The notes beneath the pieces are model-generated. The model was not told the origin of the DNA, did no database searches, and saw only the letters and a list, made by a program, of their open reading frames with translations. Positions 7,918-16,278 of a DNA stretch of 35,139 nt are shown here, one piece after another; the stretch's first letter is position 1, and every line of letters begins with the position of its first letter. This DNA comes from Bacillota bacterium. Its GTDB lineage: Bacteria; Bacillota; Clostridia; Acetivibrionales; DSM-2933. The position numbers and the translations under genes were made by a program. The stretch lies in the NCBI GenBank assembly GCA_030705945.1, contig JAUZPS010000002.1, forward strand, positions 1 to 35,139, written 5' to 3'.

Positions 7918-9582
7918 TTATCTTAAGAAATCCATCAAGGACGGTTGTATTACTCTTGCCCCGCCTTCAAGAGACGCTTTGTATACATTTTCTTCATTTT
8001 TCAGGTTCATTATTGTTTCAGCCATATCCACATCTTCATTCTCACTCATTAACTGAGTAAAATTGATATTGTCATTTTCAAGCCTGTTTAATGTAAGATC
8101 AATACGGTTGGTTCTTGCTCCAACATCGGAACGTATGCCCATAACCTTATCCCTGAGATTATCCAATTCAGTTATGGAATTATCAATTCCTTCTTTACCT
8201 GTATATGAAGAAACTGTTTTATCAAGATTAGTGTATATTCTTAATGATCTTAACGCATCGTTACTTGCAGGCCCCTCCATCAAAGTTAATTTTCTTCCGC
8301 CATTTGCGGAAAAAACCAACCTTCCGTCTTCATTTTTTACTGTTACATTTGCGTCCACTAAATTTTTATCTGATGTAATAGAAGCCTGAATGCTGTTTAC
8401 CAAATCATCCAGTGTTTTTCCAGGCGTACCGTCATAAGTGTAGCCCCCTGGATCAGGTATAGTAATAGTTGTATACGAGCTCATTCCATCAACTTTAATA
8501 TTGAACTGATTGTTGTTGGTAAGATTTAAAGGCTTGCTGGCGCTGGCTTCAACATTTTGTCCTGTTATATATGTAGTTGTGTCAGGCCTTGACAGCGAAT
8601 CTATAAAGCTGTTGAGCCCCACCATAAATTCTCCCATATCACCTTTTATGCCTGTGCCGAAAAGTTGAGATCCCAATACATTTACATTGAGATTATCGTT
8701 GATTCCTATCTGATAATTGATATCCTCACTCTTAGAAACAACAATATTTGTAACAGGATCAGTTTTTAACTTTATACTCTGCAGCAAATCCGCGGGAGTT
8801 CCTTGCTTTATATACATTTTCATCCTGTTGCCATTGCTGTCAACAGTATTTCTCAGTGAAAACTGCAGTCTTCCTCCATCATTTGTGACTCTTATGTCAG
8901 CAAGTTCAGGATTGGCGTTAATGCCAGTCTGTATATCCAAAGCTAATGTATTTAAATCATTAGCAGTACCGTCATAATTTTTTGCGGGCAATGTAACAGT
9001 TTTATAATTGGTTCCATCAAGACATATCTGAAAGGACAAATTAGCCGTTGTATTATCGACAGGCGCTTTTGTCAAATCATTGAGACCGCTCTTTATTACA
9101 GCTGTCTCATTTGAAGCAACTGATATTTTATAAGTGCCATCCTCATTCATCAAGGGAGTGTCGGTTGAAAAACCGGAAAATACATACCTTCCTGCATAAG
9201 TAGAATTGGATAAATGAATTATTTGCCCCTTTAATTGTTCAACCTCTTTTTTTACCTTTTCCCTGTCATCAGTCGTCATGGTTCCGTTTGCGGATTGCAC
9301 AGCCAATTCACGAGCTCTCTGTAGCACGTCAACAATCATACCCATAGAACTTTCAGTGATATCCATCCATGAGTTAGCGTCATTGGCATTTTTTTTGAAC
9401 TGATCAACCTCAGCTACATCTGTTCTGAGTTTCAAAGCCTTTGCGGCTACAATAGGATCATCTGACGGAACATTGATTTTTTTTCCAGTCGCTAACTGGG
9501 TTTGATACTTATCCATTCTAGTTAAATTGTTGCTAACAAATCCCATCATGTTATTTATCAACATATTATTTGTAATTCTCAT
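7918..9582 (-). CDS. flgL: Flagellar hook-associated protein 3 FlgL
   Basis: This 554-residue protein has the flagellin-like ends of FlgL. The N-terminus reads MRITNNMLINNMMGFVSNNLTRMDKYQTQLATGKKINVPSDDP, with QRARELAVQSANGTMTTDDRE near 85-105. The C-terminus has LENDNINFTQLMSENEDVDMAETIMNL and ends in PSLMDFLR. FlgL forms the junction ring between FlgK and the flagellin filament. It is longer than the 300 residues common in Bacillus; the extra length is in the central domain (about 150-450), which holds two FNIKVDG/FQICLDG-type beta repeats. The start ATG lies 9 bases after the flgK stop with a modest GGAAGG site, so translational coupling is likely. Confidence 0.95.
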   Translation of the reverse strand: MRITNNMLINNMMGFVSNNLTRMDKYQTQLATGKKINVPSDDPIVAAKALKLRTDVAEVDQFKKNANDANSWMDITESSMGMIVDVLQRARELAVQSANGTMTTDDREKVKKEVEQLKGQIIHLSNSTYAGRYVFSGFSTDTPLMNEDGTYKISVASNETAVIKSGLNDLTKAPVDNTTANLSFQICLDGTNYKTVTLPAKNYDGTANDLNTLALDIQTGINANPELADIRVTNDGGRLQFSLRNTVDSNGNRMKMYIKQGTPADLLQSIKLKTDPVTNIVVSKSEDINYQIGINDNLNVNVLGSQLFGTGIKGDMGEFMVGLNSFIDSLSRPDTTTYITGQNVEASASKPLNLTNNNQFNIKVDGMSSYTTITIPDPGGYTYDGTPGKTLDDLVNSIQASITSDKNLVDANVTVKNEDGRLVFSANGGRKLTLMEGPASNDALRSLRIYTNLDKTVSSYTGKEGIDNSITELDNLRDKVMGIRSDVGARTNRIDLTLNRLENDNINFTQLMSENEDVDMAETIMNLKNEENVYKASLEGGARVIQPSLMDFLR

Positions 9583-9591
9583 TCGCTATCC

Positions 9592-11259
9592 CTACCTTCC
9601 GGAAACACCAACTCTATTAACCAAAGTATCATAAATTTCTCCTAACGTAGCAATCAACTTAGCCGCCGCTGTATAAGCGTGTTGGTATTTAACCATGTTG
9701 GCCATCTCTTCATCCAGAGAAACCCCTGAAACTGAGGCCCTTCTGTTATCAAGCTGACTGATGATATTGTCCTGAGTATTTGAAATCTGATCAGATTGCT
9801 GAGCATCAATGCCTAAAGTGGATACAAGCGCTTTCATATAATCCTCAGGCGCTCCTTCAACAAAAAGGTGGCTGTTGTGTCTCATATCTATCATATTCGT
9901 AAGGTTTGACGCGTCCTCAGACTGTCCTGAAGTTGAAGATGCGGCAATATTATATTCACCGCTTTCTTCATGAAGTAAATCAGCGCTTACTGAAAAGTTT
10001 TTGGCAGTCAGATTATTATACTGTTTTCCGATATCATCGACAGTTGCGGCTGTTCCTATAAATTCAGATGAGTACATCTCAGACTGAGCATTTTGCTTCT
10101 GAGACCATCCATTCATTGTAAAAAATCTTATCCCCGTTGGACTGACTGTATCGCCAGGCTTCATCATACCATAACCGTCCGCATGTCCCTGGCATACCTT
10201 TGAATAAACTATCGCGCCGGTATTATCCGTGTACTGCGTTATTCCTTCATTCATGGCAAGGGCGAACTTTCTTACAAATTCATTGAGTTTTTTTGTATAA
10301 AATGGTACTCCCTTGTAAGCTGGAGAATTCCCGTTGCCTTCATTGACTCCTTCATTTCCGTCACGCATATCAAGGTATCCCTTAAGTTCCCCGCCTCTTA
10401 CATCTAATGTGTTGCCATCTTCCCACGAAACGTCATACAAATTATCTACGTCCTCATCCACATTGAGTTTTTTGTCTCTTTGCTGTACTTTTAATGAAGT
10501 CATGTTATAGTGATCCACAAATGACTTTCCATTTATGGTAATTACAAAATGTTTCTCGTCTTTGCCGTTTGGCGTCTTTCCCACTACAACTTCAGACGCC
10601 TGTATATTAATTAGCTTTGAAAGTTTGTCCACAAGGACATTTCTTTGGTCCCTTAGATCATTCGCCTTGTTATCATCTAGTTCAGCTTGGTAAATCTGCT
10701 TATTAAGCTGCTGTATTTGTTTACCATATGAATTTATTTCATCGACTTTAATTTTAACATCGTAATTAAGATCTGATTGAAGTTTTTCCATATGAACAGC
10801 AACAGTGTTGAAATATTTTGTAAGAGTTACTCCCTTACCTATTACCAACTTTCTCGCCGCTGTGCTGCTCGGATCTTTAGTAAGCTCCTGAACCGCTGAA
10901 AAATAATCGTTTACAACTGTATTGAAGCCACTGTCTGAAGGCTCGTTAAAGGTTTTCTGAATATCATTAAGCTGTGTGGATTTTACTTCCCACTCGCCTA
11001 AAGCAGTGCTTTCACTCCAATATTTAAAATCAAGATAATCATCATGAATCCTGTCTATCGAAACAGCGTCTGAGCCAGTTCCTATCATTCCTGTACCATC
11101 ATAAACAGACATAGCCGGCGAGGCTTGTTGTACAGACATTTGTCTGGAATATCCTGGTGTATTTACATTGTTGATATTGTGGTTAACTACATCCAGACCT
11201 CTTTGAGCAGTATACAACCCGCTCGTAGCTACATTAAGAGCAAAAAATGAAGATCTCAT
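9592..11259 (-). CDS. flgK: Flagellar hook-associated protein 1 FlgK (first paralogue)
   Basis: This 555-residue FlgK starts with the rod/hook signature MRSSFFALNVATSGLYTAQRGLDVVNHNINNVNTPGYSRQ. The typical NDLRDQRNVLVDKLSKLINIQ follows near 200-220. The C-terminal hook-protein motif SLDEEMANMVKYQHAYTAAAKLIATLGEIYDTLVNRVG lies at about 510-550. FlgK forms the first junction ring on the hook. The ATG is preceded by CAGGAGG. Its length is usual for the family. It lies 28 bases downstream of a second, larger flgK-like gene and 9 bases upstream of flgL. Of the two paralogues, this one lacks the large insert and is the more conventional FlgK. Confidence 0.95.
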   Translation of the reverse strand: MRSSFFALNVATSGLYTAQRGLDVVNHNINNVNTPGYSRQMSVQQASPAMSVYDGTGMIGTGSDAVSIDRIHDDYLDFKYWSESTALGEWEVKSTQLNDIQKTFNEPSDSGFNTVVNDYFSAVQELTKDPSSTAARKLVIGKGVTLTKYFNTVAVHMEKLQSDLNYDVKIKVDEINSYGKQIQQLNKQIYQAELDDNKANDLRDQRNVLVDKLSKLINIQASEVVVGKTPNGKDEKHFVITINGKSFVDHYNMTSLKVQQRDKKLNVDEDVDNLYDVSWEDGNTLDVRGGELKGYLDMRDGNEGVNEGNGNSPAYKGVPFYTKKLNEFVRKFALAMNEGITQYTDNTGAIVYSKVCQGHADGYGMMKPGDTVSPTGIRFFTMNGWSQKQNAQSEMYSSEFIGTAATVDDIGKQYNNLTAKNFSVSADLLHEESGEYNIAASSTSGQSEDASNLTNMIDMRHNSHLFVEGAPEDYMKALVSTLGIDAQQSDQISNTQDNIISQLDNRRASVSGVSLDEEMANMVKYQHAYTAAAKLIATLGEIYDTLVNRVGVSGR

Positions 11260-11287
11260 GCCTCTTTCCTCCTGTCAAAAAACGGTA

Positions 11288-13357
11288 TTACCTGCCTACA
11301 GTTCCCAATTTATTTACTATAGACTCAAACATCTCATCAAACACATTAAGAACCCTTGCAGCAGCATTATACGCATACTGGTATTTCATCATGTTGGTCA
11401 TTTCTTCATCCATGGAAACGTTTGTTATCGCTTGTCTAGCATTATCCGCTGAGCTGACAAGGGTGTTCTGCCCTTCGGCAGCTGTTTGAGCTTCATCCCC
11501 GCCATTGCCTATTCCGCCTATTATTGAACGGTAAAAGTCATCCATGTCCTGAATATTCGCCGTGTTTCCCATCATTGCCTTATTCCTGAGGTTTGATATA
11601 CCAACAGCAATCGTATTATCTCCAACCGCTCCGTTTACTGACGATACAATATTCTTAAGATCATCAAGTTTAGGGTTGACCATTATGTTTCCCATTTGCA
11701 TCGGATAATAAGGATTTATTGGAACAAAAAAATCGACTCCGCCGTCACCGTTTAAATTAAATCCGCTTCTATGAAGGCTGTTAACCTCTCTTGTCATAGC
11801 ATTTACCATAAGATTCATCTTGTTCTTCAAATCAGAAATTATATTATTGGATTGAATCATATCCCCATAAATACTGCTTCTTATGCTTTCAGAAACATTA
11901 TCAGCTATATCTGACGCAGACAAACTGTTATCTACAAAACTTCCTCCCGAGTTGTCTATGAAGCCCTTCAGCGCAGTTTTGTTACTTGCATCAGATATTA
12001 TTGTAGTTTTTACCCTGTCAGTGTTAAACTGATTTCCCAGAGCGCTCAAACCTGTAGTATCAATCGCGCTGTTTGAATATATAATTATCTGCTTTGAAGT
12101 ATTTCTCCAGTTAGTAGCCGCATCCGCAGTATCAGACGCGCTTTGGGCATCCTTTAACGCCACCTCGGCAACTCCTGCTGTTCCTGTTCCTGTGAAGCCA
12201 ATACCTGTTCCTAACGCTGTATTTCCAATATGAGCTTTAAAGGAATCCACATCCGGAACATATATTCCGCTTGCATTTTTAGTAGAGTTCTCAAAAATAG
12301 TCGGGGAAGTCATTCCTGTATCATCAAAAGTTACATATCCAAGTCTGACGCCAATACCTCTGTTGTTGTAGTCTTTTACAATTGAATCAATCTTGTCATA
12401 AAGCTCATCTCTTCTTTGCGCAGTATCATTTGTATTAAACGCGAATACAAGGTCAACTTTGTCATTAGGCGAACCATTTTCAAAACTGCCTGTGGTTCCT
12501 GCAACTTCACCTCTTGACTCCATGAGTCCTTTTAAAACTCCATTTTTTATTGGGACTATAGTACCGGTTTTTTCAAGGGCGACTGCGGAGAACATGCTGC
12601 CTGCTTTATTATCTACCGTTTTTAATCTTTCATTTACTCCGCGATTAACCAGAAAATAGCCTCCAATTGTTATATCTATCTGACCATCCTGCGTCTCATT
12701 GATGCCGCAGTCAACCAGCTTTGAAATCCGATCAAGCAATACGTTTCTCTGATCTCTCAAATCGTTTGCGGAATCGTCTGCAGTCTCAACCGAAAGTATT
12801 TTAACGTTAAGTTCCGCAACATTTTTTGTTATATCATTTATTTCATTCACCCGCACATTAATTTCCGAATTCAAATCAGACTGAAGTTTGTCAAGCTGGC
12901 TGCCTAAATGGTTAATATATTGCGCTATGGAGTCCCCTCTCTGACGCACAAGCGCTCTTGTTGTCAAGCTTTCAGGGTCTTTTGAAAGTTCCTGCCATGA
13001 ATCCCAGTATTGATTCATGACATTCTGGAGCCCTGCATTCATAGGCTCGCCCATTACTGCCTGGATATCGGTAAAGGTTTTTTGCCTTGTCTCCCAATAA
13101 CCAAGATTCTCACTTTCCATTCTGTACACGTTATCTAAAAATGTATGCCTTATTTGCCTTGTCCTTTGAACGTCAGCTCCCAAACCTATCTGGTAATTTA
13201 CCTCATTCTGATATTTGGAGTCAGATATTGATAATTGCTGTCTGACATAACCAGGTGTATTAACATTTGATATATTATGTCCAGTGACAAACAATCCCCG
13301 GTCGTTTAAAGACAGACCTGACCTGGCAATTTCTATACTTGAGAAACCAACTCCCAT
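11288..13357 (-). CDS. flgK: FlgK-like hook-associated protein with von Willebrand A-like insert
   Basis: This 689-residue second FlgK is encoded immediately upstream of the first. The N-terminus (MGVGFSSIEIARSGLSLNDRGLFVTGHNISNVNTPGYVRQ), the NDLRDQRNVLLDRISKLVD block near 198-216 and the C-terminal SMDEEMTNMMKYQYAYNAAARVL at about 648-670 are FlgK hallmarks. Residues about 300-495 are extra and resemble a vWA fold: strand DLVFAFNTNDT at 302-312, helix, GIGVRLGYVTFDD at 334-346, VAEVALKDA near 396-404, KQIIIYSNSA at 422-431, and a final TALKGFIDNSGGSFVDN. The metal-site DxSxS is replaced by Asn308, Asn310 and Thr312, so metal binding may be weakened or lost. The start ATG has AGAGGTG upstream. 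This is probably a specialised junction protein; the vWA assignment is by eye. Confidence 0.9.
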   Translation of the reverse strand: MGVGFSSIEIARSGLSLNDRGLFVTGHNISNVNTPGYVRQQLSISDSKYQNEVNYQIGLGADVQRTRQIRHTFLDNVYRMESENLGYWETRQKTFTDIQAVMGEPMNAGLQNVMNQYWDSWQELSKDPESLTTRALVRQRGDSIAQYINHLGSQLDKLQSDLNSEINVRVNEINDITKNVAELNVKILSVETADDSANDLRDQRNVLLDRISKLVDCGINETQDGQIDITIGGYFLVNRGVNERLKTVDNKAGSMFSAVALEKTGTIVPIKNGVLKGLMESRGEVAGTTGSFENGSPNDKVDLVFAFNTNDTAQRRDELYDKIDSIVKDYNNRGIGVRLGYVTFDDTGMTSPTIFENSTKNASGIYVPDVDSFKAHIGNTALGTGIGFTGTGTAGVAEVALKDAQSASDTADAATNWRNTSKQIIIYSNSAIDTTGLSALGNQFNTDRVKTTIISDASNKTALKGFIDNSGGSFVDNSLSASDIADNVSESIRSSIYGDMIQSNNIISDLKNKMNLMVNAMTREVNSLHRSGFNLNGDGGVDFFVPINPYYPMQMGNIMVNPKLDDLKNIVSSVNGAVGDNTIAVGISNLRNKAMMGNTANIQDMDDFYRSIIGGIGNGGDEAQTAAEGQNTLVSSADNARQAITNVSMDEEMTNMMKYQYAYNAAARVLNVFDEMFESIVNKLGTVGR

Positions 13358-13382
13358 GCTATTACACCTCTTTTAAAAATTC

Positions 13383-13880
13383 CTATATTTTAAAGTCAAA
13401 CATGCTCGATGCCTTCGAACTTGATTTTTCCGCGTCAATTCCATAATTATTATCCTTGGTTCCTGAGTTAGCAAAAAGGTTTAAAGAAAAATTAATATAA
13501 TCAAGGGAATTTCTTATCAGCTTTGAATTTAGATCATTTAAGTTTGTTAGCTCCTTTACCAGCTTACTTAAACTTTCCTGCTGAGATCTAAGCTTCTCTC
13601 CCAAATCGCCTTGAACAATTTCGATAAGCGTTGTTAATGTTATTTCCTCAGATTTCAATTTTAAAGCCCTGGATATCTTAAAAATTATTGTCTCTCTTTG
13701 ATTTTCAATTTGGGTAACTCTTAATATTAATTGCTGCTCAGCCTGAACTATTTTTTCAAGCTCGCTGACCTTACCTTCAACAATAATATCGGTCTTTTCC
13801 TTGGATATTTTATAAATATCATTGTATGTCGCAATTTCATTATCTAATATATTTATTAATTCATTATACAAACAATCCAA
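13383..13880 (-). CDS. flgN: FlgN-family flagellar chaperone
   Basis: The protein is 165 residues from a TTG start at 13880, which follows GGGGGTG by 5 bases. An ATG at 13910 is in frame but has no ribosome site, so I prefer TTG. The sequence is almost all helical and heptad-rich (ILDNEIATYNDIYKISKEKTDIIVEGKVSELEKIVQAEQQLILRV), as in FlgN. It ends in a charged, Ser-rich tail and MFDFKI. FlgN is the cytoplasmic export chaperone of FlgK and FlgL, and sits in the usual place before flgK. With two FlgK proteins encoded downstream it may serve both. It is separated from flgM by about 230 bases containing a GC-rich hairpin. Confidence 0.85.
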   Translation of the reverse strand: MDCLYNELINILDNEIATYNDIYKISKEKTDIIVEGKVSELEKIVQAEQQLILRVTQIENQRETIIFKISRALKLKSEEITLTTLIEIVQGDLGEKLRSQQESLSKLVKELTNLNDLNSKLIRNSLDYINFSLNLFANSGTKDNNYGIDAEKSSSKASSMFDFKI

Positions 13881-13980
13881 AAGAACACCCCCATTTTTAT
13901 AATCGAACATAAAATATTACTGACTATCATAAACATTCCTTAATTGAAAATTTATATATATTTTTGTCCCTTATAGCATA

Positions 13981-14007
13981 TTTGCGGGATAAAAATTATC
14001 CCGCAAA
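13981..14007 (-). terminator. GC-rich hairpin between flgM and flgN
   Basis: A perfect 12-bp stem (TTTGCGGGATAA with its complement) closes on a 3-base loop, about 100 bases past the flgM stop. The minus strand lacks a T-run after it. It may attenuate, or protect the flgM message, rather than end transcription fully. Confidence 0.5.
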
Positions 14008-14108
14008 ATGTTTTAATATTGCTATTAAAATTCAGTATTAAACTACCTTCCTCAACTTTCCCACATCATTAATATTCTTGCAACCATATTCACTTGATGT
14101 AGGAGAGT

Positions 14109-14399
14109 TTAGCTATTTGTTTTGTTTATTACCGAATCAATTAACTTGTCTGCGACCTCATTACCACCCACATTGTACTCGCCTGAGTTGTATTTCTCCT
14201 CGATTTGCTTAACCTTTTCTGTCCTGATTTCCGGGATATCCTTCAAGGCCTTTAATGCTGTCTGAAAGTCCTTTGCTTGATTAGATATTGAGAGAACATC
14301 TTTCTTTCCAGCAGTTGCTTCTGATTTGTCAACCTTGTTGATATTTTTGTTTTTGCTGTAGATCCCGGAGACCTTTGGCGCATCTCCATTGATTCTCAT
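14109..14399 (-). CDS. flgM: Anti-sigma-28 factor FlgM
   Basis: A 96-residue protein from the ATG at 14399. A GTG three codons upstream would read through the AAGGTAGGTGG ribosome site and is rejected. FlgM features are visible: a disordered, Lys/Asn-rich N-terminal half, then DVLSISNQAKDFQTALKALKDIPEIRTEKVKQIEEKYNSGEYNVGGNEVADKLIDSVI, matching the conserved C-terminal sigma-28-binding half. FlgM holds sigma-28 inactive until it is exported through the finished hook. It follows a sigma-28-like promoter (14697-14723), so it would be part of a feedback loop, and lies after the comF-yvyF terminator. Confidence 0.92.
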   Translation of the reverse strand: MRINGDAPKVSGIYSKNKNINKVDKSEATAGKKDVLSISNQAKDFQTALKALKDIPEIRTEKVKQIEEKYNSGEYNVGGNEVADKLIDSVINKTNS

Positions 14400-14696
14400 A
14401 AATACCACCTACCTTCTTAAACTTTAGATATAATTTAATTATACATTTTTCTTTATATAAAACTTATATAAATTCACATATAATTTCGACTTTTACTTCT
14501 ATTGTATATTTATGTTAAACCGGTAATTTTTAAATACCAGCTTATATACTTGTAAATAGGAATTTTAAGAAATAAGTTAGTCCCCCATAATAAAACATTA
14601 TCATTTAAACTTTTAATCTCTATATTCAAAGCCCAACTATACAGCGTTTACGTTAATGTTTAATTTAAATTTAATCTTATATTCCTCTCACTAAAT

Positions 14697-14723
14697 ATAT
14701 CGGAAATTTGTATTATTAGTTAA
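14697..14723 (-). promoter_or_regulatory. Sigma-28-type promoter of the flgM operon
   Basis: On the minus strand TTAA, 15 bases, TCCGATAT, the same core and spacing as at the flagellin promoter. It lies after the yvyF terminator and about 300 bases before flgM. Confidence 0.72.
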
Positions 14724-14790
14724 TAGTTTTTTTATAAAAATTTCCTAATTGCAAATGCTTAACGCATGCCTTAAAAATTATTCTATTAAT

Positions 14791-14830
14791 AAAAACTGCC
14801 CCCTTATTGAAATTATCGGAGGCAGTTTTC
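14791..14830 (-). terminator. Intrinsic terminator after yvyF
   Basis: On the minus strand AAAACTGCCTCC pairs with GGGGGCAGTTTT around a 16-base loop, followed by TTATT. It lies 18-57 bases past the yvyF stop and ends the comF-yvyF unit. Confidence 0.85.
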
Positions 14831-14847
14831 TTAAACTTAACACTTTT

Positions 14848-15270
14848 TTATTTTTTTTCGTTTTTATTTAAAAACCTCATTTCATATTCTTTTTTAGAAT
14901 TTGAAGAACCCGCCAGCGTTTCTGAAATGTCAGTCGCCGTCTTTTTTAAGCTTGTTGTTAAGCTGCTCTGGCAAATATCACAAAAACGACCGGTTTTAAT
15001 TGATTTGCCGCAGTTTTCACATGAAAGCACAATATTAGCTTCTTCGCCTACAATCTCAAGCCGCCCTTCTCTTAGATACCTGGTTATCTTATCAACACTT
15101 ATTTCCAAGTCCTCAGATACTTTTGACATCGCTGCTCCCGGATATTTATACAAATATTCCTTAACCCTCTTAAAGTCTTCATCATCTGCCTGTATACAAG
15201 TCGGGCAAAGCGGGTTGCCAATATAGTTATATACCTTGCCGCATCTTCTGCAATTTCTTACATCCGGCAT
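14848..15270 (-). CDS. yvyF: Flagellar operon protein YvyF (zinc-ribbon, TIGR03826-like)
   Basis: This 140-residue protein has two cysteine pairs near the N-terminus (CRRCGKVYNYIGNPLCPTC) and two more at about 84-97 (CENCGKSIKTGRFCDIC), with a helix-turn-helix-like segment between them (YPGAAMSKVSEDLEISVDKITRYLREGRLEI). This order fits the YvyF family found between comF and flgM in Firmicutes. It is likely a zinc-binding regulator; its exact target is not settled. The ATG follows GGAGGG by 8 bases. It lies 18 bases below comF and ends at a strong terminator. Confidence 0.9.
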   Translation of the reverse strand: MPDVRNCRRCGKVYNYIGNPLCPTCIQADDEDFKRVKEYLYKYPGAAMSKVSEDLEISVDKITRYLREGRLEIVGEEANIVLSCENCGKSIKTGRFCDICQSSLTTSLKKTATDISETLAGSSNSKKEYEMRFLNKNEKK

Positions 15271-15288
15271 TATTAGCCCTCCATTCTC

Positions 15289-15954
15289 TTATATAAATTT
15301 TTTCCCTGAAGCAATAGCAACTACTGTTATATCTTTAGCGCCTGATTCTTTGAGAACTCTGCTGCACTCAGATAATGTATTTCCTGTAGTCAATATATCA
15401 TCGACAATAATAATGCTTTTTCCTTCAATCTCTTTGGGATAGCGCGCTTTAAACGCGTCTTTCACATTAAGATATCTCCCTTCCTTTTTTGTTAAGCTCT
15501 GAACGTTTGTATTCTTTACTCTTGTAATACAATAAGATTTTTCTTTTATTTTTAGTTCTTTGCTGATAAATGAGGATATAAGATATGATTGATTGTAGCC
15601 TCTTGAGATCTGCCTTTCCTTATGAAGCGGCACACTAATTATTATATCAAATTTTTGGCCTCTTGTCACTTTTTTAATTTTATCTGATAAAAGCCTGCCA
15701 AAAGTCCTGTAATAGTGAGATTTATTGTGAAACTTAAACCTCTTTATTGCGTCTTTAATAATACCTGTGTATTCACAAAGACAAATTACGCTGTCGAAGG
15801 AATAAGCCGGGCCTAATTTATATATTTCATCCGGTAAAAAAGGTATCTTATCAAGGCATAAATTACATATATCAGCTTTTGAATTGAATGCCAATAATTC
15901 CCCGCAAAAAACGCATTTTGGTGGAAACAATAAGTTTATAAACTGTTTTAACAT
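15289..15954 (-). CDS. comF: ComF/GntX-family phosphoribosyltransferase-like protein
   Basis: This 221-residue protein starts from the ATG at 15954. A GTG three codons upstream lies inside the AGGTGAG ribosome site and is rejected. Near the N-terminus a zinc-finger-like motif (CVFCGELL...CNLC) precedes a type I phosphoribosyltransferase core. The PRPP loop is IIIVDDILTTGNTLSEC at about 185-201. SVPLHKERQISRGYNQSYLI is the ComFC/GntX signature. ComFC homologues help DNA uptake in competent cells, and the gene heads the late flagellar operon in Bacillus too. Here it is co-transcribed with yvyF behind a sigma-28-like promoter. Whether the cell is competent cannot be judged from this window. Confidence 0.92.
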   Translation of the reverse strand: MLKQFINLLFPPKCVFCGELLAFNSKADICNLCLDKIPFLPDEIYKLGPAYSFDSVICLCEYTGIIKDAIKRFKFHNKSHYYRTFGRLLSDKIKKVTRGQKFDIIISVPLHKERQISRGYNQSYLISSFISKELKIKEKSYCITRVKNTNVQSLTKKEGRYLNVKDAFKARYPKEIEGKSIIIVDDILTTGNTLSECSRVLKESGAKDITVVAIASGKKFI

Positions 15955-15992
15955 TCTTCTCACCTAATGAATGGTAAATTTTATTATTAATA

Positions 15993-16020
15993 ATATCGGA
16001 CCTAATATCATTTTTCATTA
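15993..16020 (-). promoter_or_regulatory. Sigma-28-type promoter of comF-yvyF
   Basis: The minus strand reads TAAT, 16 bases, TCCGATAT, with the -10 core about 30 bases before the comF start. The core matches the flgM and flagellin promoters; the spacer is one base longer. Confidence 0.6.
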
Positions 16021-16172
16021 TGAAACATTGAAAATTATGATAACTTTTATAATATTTTTATGATAATTGAAGATATAGCGAGATAATAATAACTAGGATA
16101 TGAGAATCAACTAAAATGTAATTATTTGATATAAAACTGCTAAAAATAATTATAAAGTATTGCGAATTGAGT

Positions 16173-16201
16173 TTTTCACAATACTAAAATCGTTATATAA
16201 T
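16173..16201 (+). promoter_or_regulatory. Putative vegetative promoter of the KimA-like gene
   Basis: TTTTCA and TATAAT are spaced by 17 bases, ending 78 bases before the ATG at 16279. In such AT-rich DNA the -35 match (4 of 6) is weak support. No c-di-AMP riboswitch is apparent in this leader. Confidence 0.45.
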
Positions 16202-16278
16202 TGGCAAATAGTACTTTTTTTGAATAAGAATTTAGAAATTTATTAATTAACAATAATTTAATATTCGAAGGTGGTTTT

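Larger units (their letters stand above)
14400..14847. other. Intergenic region between yvyF and flgM
   Basis: This spacer of 448 bases holds the yvyF terminator (14791-14830) and the flgM sigma-28-type promoter (14697-14723). The transcribed leader of about 285 bases is AT-rich; I saw no riboswitch or strong structure in it. Confidence 0.6.

Noticed and set aside
15964-16278. Cyclic di-AMP (ydaO-type) riboswitch before the KimA-like gene
   Set aside because: The leader is plain AT-rich sequence without the conserved GC-containing blocks of that class.
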